64,000 nt of DNA from JAJDTQ01 sp965204235 (GTDB lineage Bacteria > Desulfobacterota > Binatia > UBA9968 > JAJDTQ01). This document shows positions 7,740 through 18,463 of this stretch, one piece after another. Location of the stretch: assembly GCA_965204235.1 (NCBI GenBank), contig OZ241979.1, positions 3,100,001 through 3,164,000 on the forward strand, given 5' to 3'. The notes under the pieces are model-generated. The model was not told where the DNA came from and made no database searches. It saw nothing but the letters and a program-made list of their open reading frames with translations. Numbering within the stretch: position 1 is the stretch's first letter; each line of letters opens with the position of its first letter. Made by a program: the position numbers and the translations under genes.

Positions 7740-8513
7740 ATGGACTTCGAGAACATCATCCTGGAGAGGGACGGCCCCGTGGCCATCGCCACGCTGAACC
7801 GGCCGAAACAGCTCAACGCGCTGTCCTACGGGCTGTGCAAGGACCTGTGCGAGGCGCTGGAAGAGCTCGACCGGGACGACTCCGTCCGGGTGTTCGTACT
7901 TACCGGCGGCGACCGGGTGTTCGCCGCAGGCGCGGACATCAACGAGATGGTGGAGGCCACCCCGTTCGCCGGCCGGGCGCACGAACGGTTGGCGCTCAGG
8001 GACCGGTTCAACCATCTGTCGAAACCCGTGGTGGCCGCGGTGAGCGGCTTCGCCCTGGGGGGCGGATGCGAATTGGCCATGAGTTGCGACATCATCATCG
8101 CCTCCGAGTCGGCCCGCTTCGGCCAACCCGAGGTCAACCTGGGCACCATACCGGGCTCCGGGGGGACCCAGCGGCTCACGCGCATCGTGGGCAAGCACAA
8201 GGCCATGGAGCTGGTGCTCACGGGACGGTTCCTGAGCGCCGCGGAAGCCGAGCGGTGCGGTCTGGTGAACAAGGTGGTGCCGGTGGAAGTGCTGCTGGAC
8301 GAGGCCAGGGCCATGGCGCAGACCATCGCCCGCAAGCCGCCCATCGCCGTGCGGTTCGCCAAGGAAGCCATCCTCAAGGCCGCCAACACGCCCCTGGACG
8401 AGGGCCTGGCCTTCGAGCGCAAGTCCTTCTACGCGCTGTTCGCGTCCGAGGACCGGAGAGAGGGCATGCAGGCTTTCCTCGACAAGCGCAAGCCCGAGTT
8501 CGAGGGAAGATGA
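7740..8513 (+). CDS. Enoyl-CoA hydratase (PaaF-like)
   Basis: A 257-residue crotonase. It hydrates 2-enoyl-CoA thioesters to 3-hydroxyacyl-CoA. The oxyanion-hole segment AAGADINEM (about residues 61-69) and SGFALGGGCELAM (about 102-114) are present. Both catalytic glutamates of true hydratases are visible, one in GGGCELAM and one in FGQPEVNLGTIPGSGGTQRL. The C-terminal helix with EGMQAFLDKRKPEF is also typical. It is the first gene of a five-gene thioester pathway. Its stop overlaps the next gene's start (ATGA), so translation is coupled. The dispersed element lies directly upstream. Confidence 0.92.
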   Translation: MDFENIILERDGPVAIATLNRPKQLNALSYGLCKDLCEALEELDRDDSVRVFVLTGGDRVFAAGADINEMVEATPFAGRAHERLALRDRFNHLSKPVVAAVSGFALGGGCELAMSCDIIIASESARFGQPEVNLGTIPGSGGTQRLTRIVGKHKAMELVLTGRFLSAAEAERCGLVNKVVPVEVLLDEARAMAQTIARKPPIAVRFAKEAILKAANTPLDEGLAFERKSFYALFASEDRREGMQAFLDKRKPEFEGR

Positions 8514-9292
8514 GTTACGAGACCCTGCTCTACGAGAAGCGGGACGGCGTGGCCACCATCACGCTGAACCGGCCCCGGGCGCTCAACGCCTTCAATCGGG
8601 AGATGAACCGGGAGCTGCTGGACGCCATCCGGGATGGCGACCGGGACGACGCGGTGCGCTGCTTCGTCCTCACCGGGGCCGGCGACCGGGCCTTCTGCGC
8701 CGGCCAGGACCTCAAGGACCGTGCGCCGGAACGGAAGGGATCCCTGGGGGAGTCCCTCCGGTCCCGTTACAACCCCATCGTCCTGGCCATCCGGCGGACC
8801 GAAAAGATCGTCCTCTGCGCCGTCAACGGGGTGGCCGCGGGCGCGGGGTGCAACCTGACGCTGGCCTGCGACCTGCGCATCGCCTCGGAGAACGCGCGCT
8901 TCATCGAAGCGTTCGTGCGCGTGGGCCTGGGGCCGGACTGCGGCGGCAGCTACTTCCTGCCCCGCCTCATCGGGCTGGGCAAGGCCACCGAGTTGTTCCT
9001 CCTGGGCGAGCCCCTGGAGGCGGAGGAGGCGCTTCGCTGCGGACTGGTGACCCGGGTGGCGCCGGCCCCGGAGCTGGCCGGAGAGGCCCGGTCCATGGCC
9101 GAAAGGCTCGCCCGGGGCCCTCGCAGCACCGGCCTCATCAAGAGGGCGTTGAACCGGTCCATGTACGGCGAGCTCGAAGCGCAGCTCGAATACGAAGCCT
9201 GCATCCAGGAGATCGCGGGCCGCACCTCCGACTACGACGAAGGGGTCCGGGCCTTCATGGAGAAGCGGACGCCCGTGTTCCAGGGGAAATAG
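8510..9292 (+). CDS. Enoyl-CoA hydratase/isomerase, PaaG-like
   Basis: A 260-residue crotonase-fold protein starting at the ATG at 8510, which overlaps the stop of the preceding gene. It differs from the first paralogue at the active site. The position of the first catalytic Glu is Asn (GAGCNLTLACD, about residues 106-116), and the second segment reads EAFVRVGLGPDCGGSYFLPR (about 127-146). This 'glxPDxGG' pattern with a catalytic Asp is characteristic of PaaG-type isomerases, which convert ring-1,2-epoxyphenylacetyl-CoA to the oxepin or shift double bonds. The isomerase call is therefore favoured over hydratase. The specific substrate is inference, because no epoxidase (paaABCDE) or ring hydrolase (paaZ) is in the window. 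Confidence 0.88.
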   Translation: MSYETLLYEKRDGVATITLNRPRALNAFNREMNRELLDAIRDGDRDDAVRCFVLTGAGDRAFCAGQDLKDRAPERKGSLGESLRSRYNPIVLAIRRTEKIVLCAVNGVAAGAGCNLTLACDLRIASENARFIEAFVRVGLGPDCGGSYFLPRLIGLGKATELFLLGEPLEAEEALRCGLVTRVAPAPELAGEARSMAERLARGPRSTGLIKRALNRSMYGELEAQLEYEACIQEIAGRTSDYDEGVRAFMEKRTPVFQGK

Positions 9293-9351
9293 GGTCCGGG
9301 ACCAACGGCCGGACCCCCGCGCTCGCCCCGGTAAACAAACCATGGTCAACT

Positions 9352-9508
9352 TTGGACAATTGCCCCCCGTTCGTCCTGAGCGTAGCGAAGCGAAGTCGAA
9401 GGACGCGCTTCAATTGCCCCCGTTCGTCCTGAGCGTAGCGAAGCGAAGTCGAAGGACGTGCTTTCCCATGGGGAGAGGCGCCTCGAGCCGGAATTGAGCA
9501 GAGGCTCC
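9352..9508 (+). repeat. Dispersed element, copy 2 (core duplicated in tandem)
   Basis: Two tandem copies of the core beginning CCGTTCGTCCTGAGCG occur about 62 bases apart. They are followed by the single downstream block (GGAGAGGCGCCTCGAGCCGG) and a GAGGCTCCC end that abuts the ATG at 9510. The AGAGG inside the element is positioned as ribosome site for the dehydrogenase gene. Confidence 0.88.
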
Positions 9509-9509
9509 C

Positions 9510-10373
9510 ATGGTCAACGAGAACAGGATCGGCGTCATCGGCGCGGGCACCATGGGCGCCGGAATCGCGCAGGTAGCGGTCCAGGCGGGTTTCGACGCGG
9601 TGGTGTACGACGTCTCCCGGGAGTTCCTCGACCGCGGGCTCGACAGGATCCGGGGCTTCATCGGGCGCAGCCGGGAGAAGGGCCGCATCGACGAAGAACA
9701 GGAAAGGAGCATACTGGCGCGCCTCGGGGGCTCCCTGGCCCTTGAGGACCTTGCGGACGCCGTGCTCGTGGTCGAAGCCGCCACCGAGGACCTCGGGGTC
9801 AAGCAGGAGTTGTTCCGGAAGCTGGACGCCGCCTGCGCTCCGGAGACGCTGCTGGCCACCAACACCTCGTCCCTGTCGGTGACGGCCATCGGCGGCGCGG
9901 TGAAGGAGGCATCCCGGGTCCTGGGCATGCATTTCTTCAACCCTGCGCCGCTCATGGCGTTGGTGGAGGTGGTGCAGGGGGAGTTGACCGGCGCCGGGGC
10001 CGTGGCCAAGGCCGTGGACCTGGCGAGGAAGCTCGGCAAGACCCCGGTCCGCGCCAAGGACACGCCGGGGTTCATCGTCAACCGCATCGCCCGGCCGTTC
10101 TACAACGAGGCCCTGCGCATCCTGACCGAGGGCGGCGTGGACGTGGAGACCGTGGACCGGGTCATGCGGGAGTCCGGCGGCTTTCGCATGGGTCCGTTCG
10201 AGCTCCAGGACCTGATCGGCATCGACATCAACTTCACCGCCACCGAGACCCTCTACCGGGCCTTCTTCGAAGACCCGCGCTTCCGGCCGAGTCCGCTGCA
10301 GCAGAAGCTCTACCTGGCCGGCCACCTGGGACGAAAGACCGGAAAGGGTTTCTACGATTATGGATCCCGGTAG
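9510..10373 (+). CDS. 3-hydroxyacyl-CoA dehydrogenase, N-terminal half of a PaaH-type enzyme
   Basis: A 287-residue NAD-dependent 3-hydroxyacyl-CoA dehydrogenase. The Rossmann motif is GVIGAGTMGAGIAQVAVQAG (about residues 8-27). The TNTSSLSVTAI segment (about 117-127), the catalytic-His motif MHFFNPAPLM (about 138-147) and the C-terminal domain start DTPGFIVNRIARPFYNEA (about 185-202) are all present. On its own it is a complete short HAD such as PaaC/FadB2. However, the next gene encodes what is normally the C-terminal half of the ~475-residue PaaH, overlapping by 14 bases. Together they look like a split paaH. The product 3-ketoacyl-CoA would go to the thiolase encoded at 11179. Confidence 0.92.
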   Translation: MVNENRIGVIGAGTMGAGIAQVAVQAGFDAVVYDVSREFLDRGLDRIRGFIGRSREKGRIDEEQERSILARLGGSLALEDLADAVLVVEAATEDLGVKQELFRKLDAACAPETLLATNTSSLSVTAIGGAVKEASRVLGMHFFNPAPLMALVEVVQGELTGAGAVAKAVDLARKLGKTPVRAKDTPGFIVNRIARPFYNEALRILTEGGVDVETVDRVMRESGGFRMGPFELQDLIGIDINFTATETLYRAFFEDPRFRPSPLQQKLYLAGHLGRKTGKGFYDYGSR

Positions 10374-11109
10374 CGTGGCGATCCTCGGCGATAACCGTCT
10401 GGCCGAGGACTGGCATCGGCTCGCGCACGACCGGGGCCTGACCGCGGCCCGGTGCGCCCGGGCGGACGAGGTGGACCCGGCCACGGAGGCAGTGGTGGAG
10501 ACCCTGGCCCACGGGCGGGAAGGCAAGCGGCGACTCCTGGAGGAGATCGACGCCGCGGTCCCGGGCGCGGCGCTGGTGATGACCTCGTGCCTCCGCTGGT
10601 CCGCGGCCACCATCGCCTCCTGGAGCCGCCGGCCGGAAAGGATCGTCGGTTTCGCCACGTTCCATCCACTGGCCCGGCGCAACGTCATCGAACTGGCCCG
10701 GGGACTCGACACCGGCGACGAAGCCTTCGCGTCCGCGGAGTCCCTGGTCCGGCGCCTGGACAAGGAGAGCGCGGAAGTCAAGGACGCGCCCGGCCTCGTG
10801 TTCCCCCGCATCCTGAGCCTCATCATCAACGAGGCCGCGCGCGGCCTGGACGAGGGAATCGCCACCGCGGAGGAGATCGACATCGCCCTCCGGCTGGGGA
10901 CCAACTACCCACAGGGGCCGCTTCGCTGGGCCGACGAGATCGGGCTGGACGAGGTCCTCGCGGTCCTCGAAGGGCTCCAGGAGGAGACCGGGGACGACCG
11001 CTATCGACCGGCGCCGCTGTTGCGGAAGATGGTGCGGTCCGGGCGCCTCGGGGAGACCGCGGGCCGGGGTTTCCACGACTATCCCGACGGGGAAGGCGCC
11101 AAACCTTGA
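10360..11109 (+). CDS. 3-hydroxyacyl-CoA dehydrogenase-like protein, C-terminal half of PaaH type
   Basis: A 249-residue protein. Its N-terminal part is a degenerate Rossmann fold (VAILGDNRLAEDW replaces GxGxxG), and the TNTSS motif has become MTSCLRWS, so NAD binding is doubtful. The second half is a well-kept 3HCDH_C domain: DAPGLVFPRILSLIINEAAR (about residues 140-159), IDIALRLGTNYPQGPLRW (about 171-188), then ERYRP-like DDRYRPAPLLRKM. This matches the second half of PaaH in which IINEA and ALRLG.NYPxGPL are hallmarks. It starts 14 bases inside the preceding gene. It probably completes the dimer or substrate site of its partner. An independent enzymatic role is unlikely. Confidence 0.82.
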   Translation: MDPGSVAILGDNRLAEDWHRLAHDRGLTAARCARADEVDPATEAVVETLAHGREGKRRLLEEIDAAVPGAALVMTSCLRWSAATIASWSRRPERIVGFATFHPLARRNVIELARGLDTGDEAFASAESLVRRLDKESAEVKDAPGLVFPRILSLIINEAARGLDEGIATAEEIDIALRLGTNYPQGPLRWADEIGLDEVLAVLEGLQEETGDDRYRPAPLLRKMVRSGRLGETAGRGFHDYPDGEGAKP

Positions 11110-11178
11110 CGGACGTGGCAAGATGTTGAAAAATAACGCAACCGGACTGCGGCGCCCCGCGCCGAGAGAAGGCAGGCC

Positions 11179-12381
11179 ATGCCCGAAGCGGTCATCATAG
11201 ACGCCGCCCGCACCCCCATGGGGCGCTACGGGGGCATCCTCAAGGACATCCGGCCGGACGACTTGGCGGCCCACGTCATCGCCCGGCTCATCGAGCGGAA
11301 CGGCGTCCGCAAGGAGGCGGTCGAGGACGTCATCCTGGGGTGCACCAACCAGGCCGGGGAGGACTGCCGCAACGTGGCCCGCAACGCGTCCCTTCTCGCG
11401 GGGCTTCCGGACTCGGTCCCCGGGGCCACCGTGAACCGCCTTTGCGGCTCCGGGCTGGAGGCCGTCAACCAGGCGGGCCGGGCCGTGGGCGCCGGGGAGG
11501 GAGACCTGTTCGTGGCCGGCGGGGTCGAGACCATGACCCGCGCTCCGCTGGTGATCCCCAAGGGCAACGTCCCGTTCGCGCGCGGCAACGTCACCGTATA
11601 TGACAGCGTGCTCGGCTGGCGCTTCCCGAACCCCCGCCTGGGCGAACTCTACCCGCTCGTCAGCCTCGGCGAGACCGCGGAGAACGTGGCGGAGAAGTAT
11701 TCGGTCACCCGCGAGCAACAGGACGCGTTCGGACTCAGGAGCCACCGCAACGCCGTGGCGGCCGCGGAGGCGGGCCGGCTGGACGACGAGATGATCCCGG
11801 TGGAGGCGCCCCAACGGCGCGGCGGCCCGGTGGTCCACGACCGCGACGAAGGCCCGCGGCCGGACACCACACTGGAGCAACTCGCGGCCTTGAGACCCGC
11901 CTTCGTCGAGGACGGCACCGTGACCGCGGGCAACTCGTCGCCCCTGTCCGACGGCGCCGCGGTCCTGGTCGTGGCGTCGCGGGAGAGGGCCGCGGCCCTG
12001 AAGCTGAGACCCATGGTGCGGATCGTCGCTTCGGCGGTGGCCGGGGTCGATCCGGCCTTCATGGGCATCGGACCCATTCCGGCCAGCCGCAAGGCCCTCG
12101 ATCGGGCCGGACTCACTGCGGACCGACTGGACCTGGTGGAGCTCAACGAGGCGTTCGCGTCCCAGTCGCTGGCCTGCGTCAGGGAGCTCGACCTGGACCC
12201 TGACAAGGTCAACGTGAACGGCGGCGCCATCGCCCTCGGACACCCACTCGGTTGCAGCGGCGCGAGGATCCTGACCACGTTGGTCCACGAGATGAAGCGG
12301 CGCGGCAGCCGTTACGGCATGGCGGCCATGTGCATCGGCGTGGGACAGGGAATCGCCACCATCGTGGAACGGGCGGACTAG
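11179..12381 (+). CDS. Acetyl-CoA acyltransferase (thiolase, PaaJ/PcaF-like)
   Basis: A 400-residue thiolase. It cleaves 3-ketoacyl-CoA with CoA, closing the pathway. All family signatures are present: N-terminal EAVIIDAARTPMGRYGG, the nucleophile in NRLCGSGLEAVNQA (Cys about residue 91), the covering loop LVELNEAFASQSLA (about 316-329), GGAIALGHPLGCSGARI (His about 355) and the second active Cys in MCIGVGQG near the C-terminus (about 387). The length and the AGEDCRNVARNAS segment resemble 3-oxoadipyl-CoA/3-oxo-dehydrosuberyl-CoA thiolases. It lies 69 bases after the split dehydrogenase, in the same direction. Confidence 0.93.
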   Translation: MPEAVIIDAARTPMGRYGGILKDIRPDDLAAHVIARLIERNGVRKEAVEDVILGCTNQAGEDCRNVARNASLLAGLPDSVPGATVNRLCGSGLEAVNQAGRAVGAGEGDLFVAGGVETMTRAPLVIPKGNVPFARGNVTVYDSVLGWRFPNPRLGELYPLVSLGETAENVAEKYSVTREQQDAFGLRSHRNAVAAAEAGRLDDEMIPVEAPQRRGGPVVHDRDEGPRPDTTLEQLAALRPAFVEDGTVTAGNSSPLSDGAAVLVVASRERAAALKLRPMVRIVASAVAGVDPAFMGIGPIPASRKALDRAGLTADRLDLVELNEAFASQSLACVRELDLDPDKVNVNGGAIALGHPLGCSGARILTTLVHEMKRRGSRYGMAAMCIGVGQGIATIVERAD

Positions 12382-12407
12382 CGCGCCTGCCCACCGGCGG
12401 CCTCTCC

Positions 12408-15035
12408 ATGAGAAAGACGGCTTCCATCCTCCTGGCTCTCCTGTCCCTGGCGGCGGTCCTCGCCGTGGCCGCGGTGGTGGGGCTGCAAACGCTGCTGGAC
12501 AACCGCAAGGAGTCCATACGCCGACAGGTCGAGAGCGCCCTCGGCCACCCCGTGGCGTTCGAGTCCATACGCCTGAACTTCCCCAGACGGCTGGGGGCCC
12601 TCAGCGCCACGGTGACCGACTTGCGGGTGGCCGACGACCCGCGGTTCGCGGCGACCCCGCTGGTCCATGCCAACGAGCTCACGGTTTCCGTGGGATGGCT
12701 GTCGCTCCTCACCGGCGGCTCCACGGCCTCCGACGTGGTGGACGTCGTCCTCCACCAGCCGGAGATCCAGGTCATCCGCAACGAGTACGGCGACCTCAAC
12801 TTCCTCACGCCGGCACAGCCGTTGCTCGCGGGCTTCCGGTTGGCCCGGCGCGCCGCGGCCGCGGTCCGGGTGGACCGCGGGAAACTCCATTTCATCGACC
12901 GGTCGTCGGACGAGCCCGAAGATCTGCGTCTGCACCACCTCGACGCAACGCTTCGATGGTCGGGGAAGCAGAACCTGTACCTGGACATCTCCGGAACGCT
13001 GGAACCGGACGAAGGACTTCCGTTCTCGGTGACGGGGACCGTGGGCGCCTCACGGCCGCTGGCGGACTGGACCGGAAACGCCGTGGACTTGGAGGTGCGC
13101 GCGGCGTCCCTGCCCGAAGCCCTGGCGGCGCGCGTCTGGAAGCTACTGGAACCGAACCTGCCGCCCTACTTCCGCCCCTCGGGACCCCTGACTGTCAACG
13201 CACGGGTGTCGGGCAGTTTCCGCCGACCGCGCGTATCGCAGATGAGCGTAACCGGATCCCTGCTCGGCGGGGCGGCCGGGAACGCCCGGGTCACCGGCGA
13301 GGTGGACTTCTCGCAGGCCGCGTCGTGGGACCGGGGCCGCGTCCGGGCGAAGGTCCGACTGGGACCGGTGGACCTGGACCAGCTCAGGCGGATCCCCTGG
13401 GTGGACCGCATGGCGCCTTCGGGGTTGGCGGTCCACGAGCCGCTGAACCTGTCCGGCGTCGTCGAAGGCGCCCTGGACGACTTGAAGGTCCGGGCTTCGG
13501 TGACGGCCGACGCCAACGCCGTCCGGTACGGCCAATGGCTCGACAAGCCTCCGGGAGTGCCGGCCGCGTTGACCGTGGCGGTGCAGTTGCGCGGCGACCG
13601 ACTGGTCATCCACGAGTCCAGGGTCCGACTCCGGGACGGCGAGGCCACGTTCTCGGGCGCGGTTGACAGGGACCGCGTGTTCCGGCTGCGCGTGGAGACC
13701 GGCGACGCGGCGCTGGGGGAGTGGGCGGCGCTGGCGCCCGCGGCGGCCGGATACGAGATCGACGGCACGGTCAACGCCAGCCTTTCACTGGCAAGGAAGC
13801 TGACGCCCCGGAACGAGCCTCCCACGCTCACGGGCAGCCTCCGGTTCGCCGACGTCCGCATCGCCGGCGCCCCCGGGACCCGCGGGACCATCCAGGGACT
13901 CCGGGGGAAGTTGGAGTTCCTCGGCAACGACGTGGAGATCCCCGACCTCCGGTTGCGCTCGGGCCTGTCGGACTTCCGGCTCCAGGGACTCGTGACGGAC
14001 CTAGCCCGACCCACCCTCCACTACCGTGTCCGGTCCAACCTGCTGAACCTGGCCGACGTGACCGGCGACACCGCGCACCGGGCGGACTCCTTCAGCGACG
14101 TGGTGAGCATCGGGACGGCCGAGCTCCACGACGAAGCGTTGTCGGTCGAGGGACGAGTCGCCTCGAGCAACGGCCGGTTCAAGGGAGTCGCCTACCGCGG
14201 CCTCGAGGGACGGATGCACTGGACCCGCGGCGGCCTGGAGGTCGAGAAACTCTCGGTCGAAGCCCTCGGAGGCAGGATACGGGGGCGCGGCGCGGTCACG
14301 AACCGTAACGGCCAGCGCTTCGACTTCGAACTGGCCCCCGTGCTGGAGGACTTGGACGTACGGAGCATCCTGGCCCTGCTCCACAAGGGTCCGACGGAGC
14401 CCGTCCAAGGGCGCCTCGACCTGGATGGACGGTTCACGGGTTCCGGCAAGGACTGGCCGTCCATCGCGCAGGACCTGGAGGGACACGGCCGCGCCGCCCT
14501 GTCCAAGGGAGTCCTCGGCCACTTCAACCCCGTGCGCGGCGTGCTCGCCGCCATGGGCGCCGTCGAGGGCATCGACAGCATCGACTCCGCGGGACCTGCG
14601 TTCAACTCGCTGGTGCGCGGCGAGCGGGTGTCGTTCGACCGCGTGGAGGGGACGTTCACCATCGGCAATGGCCGCCTTCGGAGCGATGACCTGCTGTTGA
14701 CCGCGGACGAATACAGCATCGTCGGCAAAGGCTGGGCGGACCACGACGGCGGCGTGGACCTGCACGCCACCCTCGTCCTCTCCGCCGACTTCTCGCGCGA
14801 CCTGAGCGGGCGATACCGCAACGTCCGCTACCTCTTCGATGCGGACGGCATCAGCGTGCCCTTCCGACTCGCCGGAAACGTCCCCGACGTCGCCATCCGG
14901 CCCGACGTGCTGCAGATCACGCGCTACATGTACGACAAGTTCGCCGAACAGAGGGGACCGAGGGAGGAGCGCGACGAGGGGTTCCTCCACTGGTGGGAGA
15001 GCGTGAGGAAAGGCTTCCGCGAGCTGCTGCGCTGA
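12408..15035 (+). CDS. AsmA-like/DUF3971-type envelope protein
   Basis: An 875-residue protein with one N-terminal membrane anchor (about residues 6-28, ILLALLSLAAVLAVAAVVG). A long periplasmic, beta-rich chain follows. Near the N-terminus it has the AsmA signature of a pseudo-signal anchor followed by an amphipathic helix (RRQVESALGHPVAFESI) and 'L..L.V.D...F' strands. The C-terminal part, with IAQDLEGHGRAALSKGVLGH (about 685-704) and GIDSIDSAGPAFNSL, resembles the AsmA_2 domain. AsmA-family proteins bridge inner and outer membranes and move phospholipid or shape LPS assembly in Gram-negatives. The presence of this gene indicates a diderm. ATG 12408 is chosen because the earlier in-frame codons overlap the thiolase. 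Confidence 0.8.
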   Translation: MRKTASILLALLSLAAVLAVAAVVGLQTLLDNRKESIRRQVESALGHPVAFESIRLNFPRRLGALSATVTDLRVADDPRFAATPLVHANELTVSVGWLSLLTGGSTASDVVDVVLHQPEIQVIRNEYGDLNFLTPAQPLLAGFRLARRAAAAVRVDRGKLHFIDRSSDEPEDLRLHHLDATLRWSGKQNLYLDISGTLEPDEGLPFSVTGTVGASRPLADWTGNAVDLEVRAASLPEALAARVWKLLEPNLPPYFRPSGPLTVNARVSGSFRRPRVSQMSVTGSLLGGAAGNARVTGEVDFSQAASWDRGRVRAKVRLGPVDLDQLRRIPWVDRMAPSGLAVHEPLNLSGVVEGALDDLKVRASVTADANAVRYGQWLDKPPGVPAALTVAVQLRGDRLVIHESRVRLRDGEATFSGAVDRDRVFRLRVETGDAALGEWAALAPAAAGYEIDGTVNASLSLARKLTPRNEPPTLTGSLRFADVRIAGAPGTRGTIQGLRGKLEFLGNDVEIPDLRLRSGLSDFRLQGLVTDLARPTLHYRVRSNLLNLADVTGDTAHRADSFSDVVSIGTAELHDEALSVEGRVASSNGRFKGVAYRGLEGRMHWTRGGLEVEKLSVEALGGRIRGRGAVTNRNGQRFDFELAPVLEDLDVRSILALLHKGPTEPVQGRLDLDGRFTGSGKDWPSIAQDLEGHGRAALSKGVLGHFNPVRGVLAAMGAVEGIDSIDSAGPAFNSLVRGERVSFDRVEGTFTIGNGRLRSDDLLLTADEYSIVGKGWADHDGGVDLHATLVLSADFSRDLSGRYRNVRYLFDADGISVPFRLAGNVPDVAIRPDVLQITRYMYDKFAEQRGPREERDEGFLHWWESVRKGFRELLR

Positions 15036-15138
15036 GCGCCGTCCCCCGTCCGCCGTCCACCATCCGCCTCCCGACCCGCCTCCCCGACGCCGGCGAGGAG
15101 CGCGAACCAACGTAGCCGCGGCGACCGCACCCCCTCCC

Positions 15139-17259
<2,121 letters not shown>

Positions 17260-17274
17260 CCGCCGCGGCCGGGG

Positions 17275-18135
17275 TCAACCCCCCGTGGTCACCAGTATGA
17301 TGCCGACCACCACCAACACCGTCCCGAGGACGGTGGCCCGGGTGACCCGCTCCATGTCCCGGAGAAAGACCACGGTGCCCAGGAGGGTCCACATGGGCAG
17401 GGTGGCGGTGATGGGCGCGATGACCACCACGTCGCCATCCCGGAGGGCATAGAGGATGCCCGCGTTGGCCACCGCCTCGAAGAGCCCCGCGGCGAGGAAG
17501 GCCCGGAGCGCCCGCCGGTCCCAGACGTACCGTTGGGCCAACGCCGGGACCGCCTGGGCGACCCCCACCAGCGACAACCCCACCACGCCGATGACCGCGG
17601 CGAAGAACAGCGGCTCCGGCGAAAGAGTCAGGGCCGCCCGCCGAAGGGGGAAGGCGACGCCGGCCAGGAACGCCGCGGTCATGGGAAAGAGTACGTACCA
17701 ACCGGGGACCTCGAGCCGGACCCGGGACCCCTGCCAGGAGATCGCCGCAATGCCCGCGATGACCGTGGCGTTGCCCAGGAACAGGCGCAGCGTCAGGGTC
17801 TCTCCCAACAGCGCCACCGCGATGAGGCCCGCCCAGAAGGGATGGGTGGCGCGCAGCGAACCGCTGCGCGCCGCGCCGATCTTCTGCATGCCCAGGTAGG
17901 TCATCTGTCTCACGAACGGCTGGAAGCTGCCGGCCACCACGATCAACCCCAGGGCGGCCCGATCCAGTGCGGGCGCCCCGGTGACCCCGACCAAGGCGCA
18001 GAACGTCACGCTCTGGACCACCAGGGAGACCACGGTAACGGTGGCCGAGTTGGAGTACCGCAACCCCCGCCGCGCCGCCACGAAGCTGAGGGAGTAGAGG
18101 ACCGCGGCCAGGATGGCGGTGAGCTCAGGAGCCAC
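17275..18135 (-). CDS. DMT superfamily permease (EamA-like)
   Basis: A 286-residue permease with about ten hydrophobic helices arranged as two five-helix EamA-like repeats. The first starts at PELTAILAAVLYSLSFVAAR, and the second at PGWYVLFPMTAAFLAGVAFP (about residues 145-164). The segment ARSGSLRATHPFWAGLIAVALLG... in repeat one and DVVVIAPITATLPMWTLLGT near the end are typical helix 3/8 stretches. The solute is unknown. The gene is convergent with rnr (15 bases apart), so the two share little intergenic space. A copy of the dispersed element lies upstream. Confidence 0.87.
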   Translation of the reverse strand: MAPELTAILAAVLYSLSFVAARRGLRYSNSATVTVVSLVVQSVTFCALVGVTGAPALDRAALGLIVVAGSFQPFVRQMTYLGMQKIGAARSGSLRATHPFWAGLIAVALLGETLTLRLFLGNATVIAGIAAISWQGSRVRLEVPGWYVLFPMTAAFLAGVAFPLRRAALTLSPEPLFFAAVIGVVGLSLVGVAQAVPALAQRYVWDRRALRAFLAAGLFEAVANAGILYALRDGDVVVIAPITATLPMWTLLGTVVFLRDMERVTRATVLGTVLVVVGIILVTTGG

Positions 18136-18187
18136 AGAACGATTCGCCGAATGGCGTTACGGTACGTCCGAGTCGTACAACTCTACG

Positions 18188-18330
18188 AAAACCCTGAACG
18201 ATTGCCCTCGTTCGTCCTGAGCGTAGCGTAGCAAAAACCACCGTTCATCCTGAGCGTAGCGAAGCGAAGTCGAAGGACGCGCTTTCCCATAGGGAGAGGC
18301 GCCTTGAGCCGGAATGGATCAGAGGTTCCC
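18188..18330 (+). repeat. Dispersed element, copy 3 (partly duplicated core)
   Basis: The element starts AAACCCTGAACGATTGCC, has a truncated first core ending GTAGCGTAGC, then a full core, the CCCATAGGGAGAGGCGCC block, and ends CAGAGGTTCCC at 18330. It lies between the DMT permease and the CRISPR array and is the last copy before the defence region. Confidence 0.85.
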
Positions 18331-18463
18331 TACAATACTTTCTGGATTCCTTGAAGATCGTGAAGTGAGGTGCTGCTTCGCCAAGTTTCGCGCATGTGAC
18401 GATGTGCCTGATGTCCATATTTTCGGGATACCGATACCAAAGGGAACTGGCAACATCTACGGT
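18331..18463. other. Spacer DNA at the trailer end of the CRISPR array
   Basis: This stretch has lower GC than its surroundings. No gene, hairpin or repeat is seen. It lies just beyond the degenerate terminal CRISPR repeat. Confidence 0.5.

Noticed and set aside
10234..12288. 684-codon minus-strand frame
   Set aside because: It is antisense to the thiolase and dehydrogenase genes, which carry their catalytic motifs.
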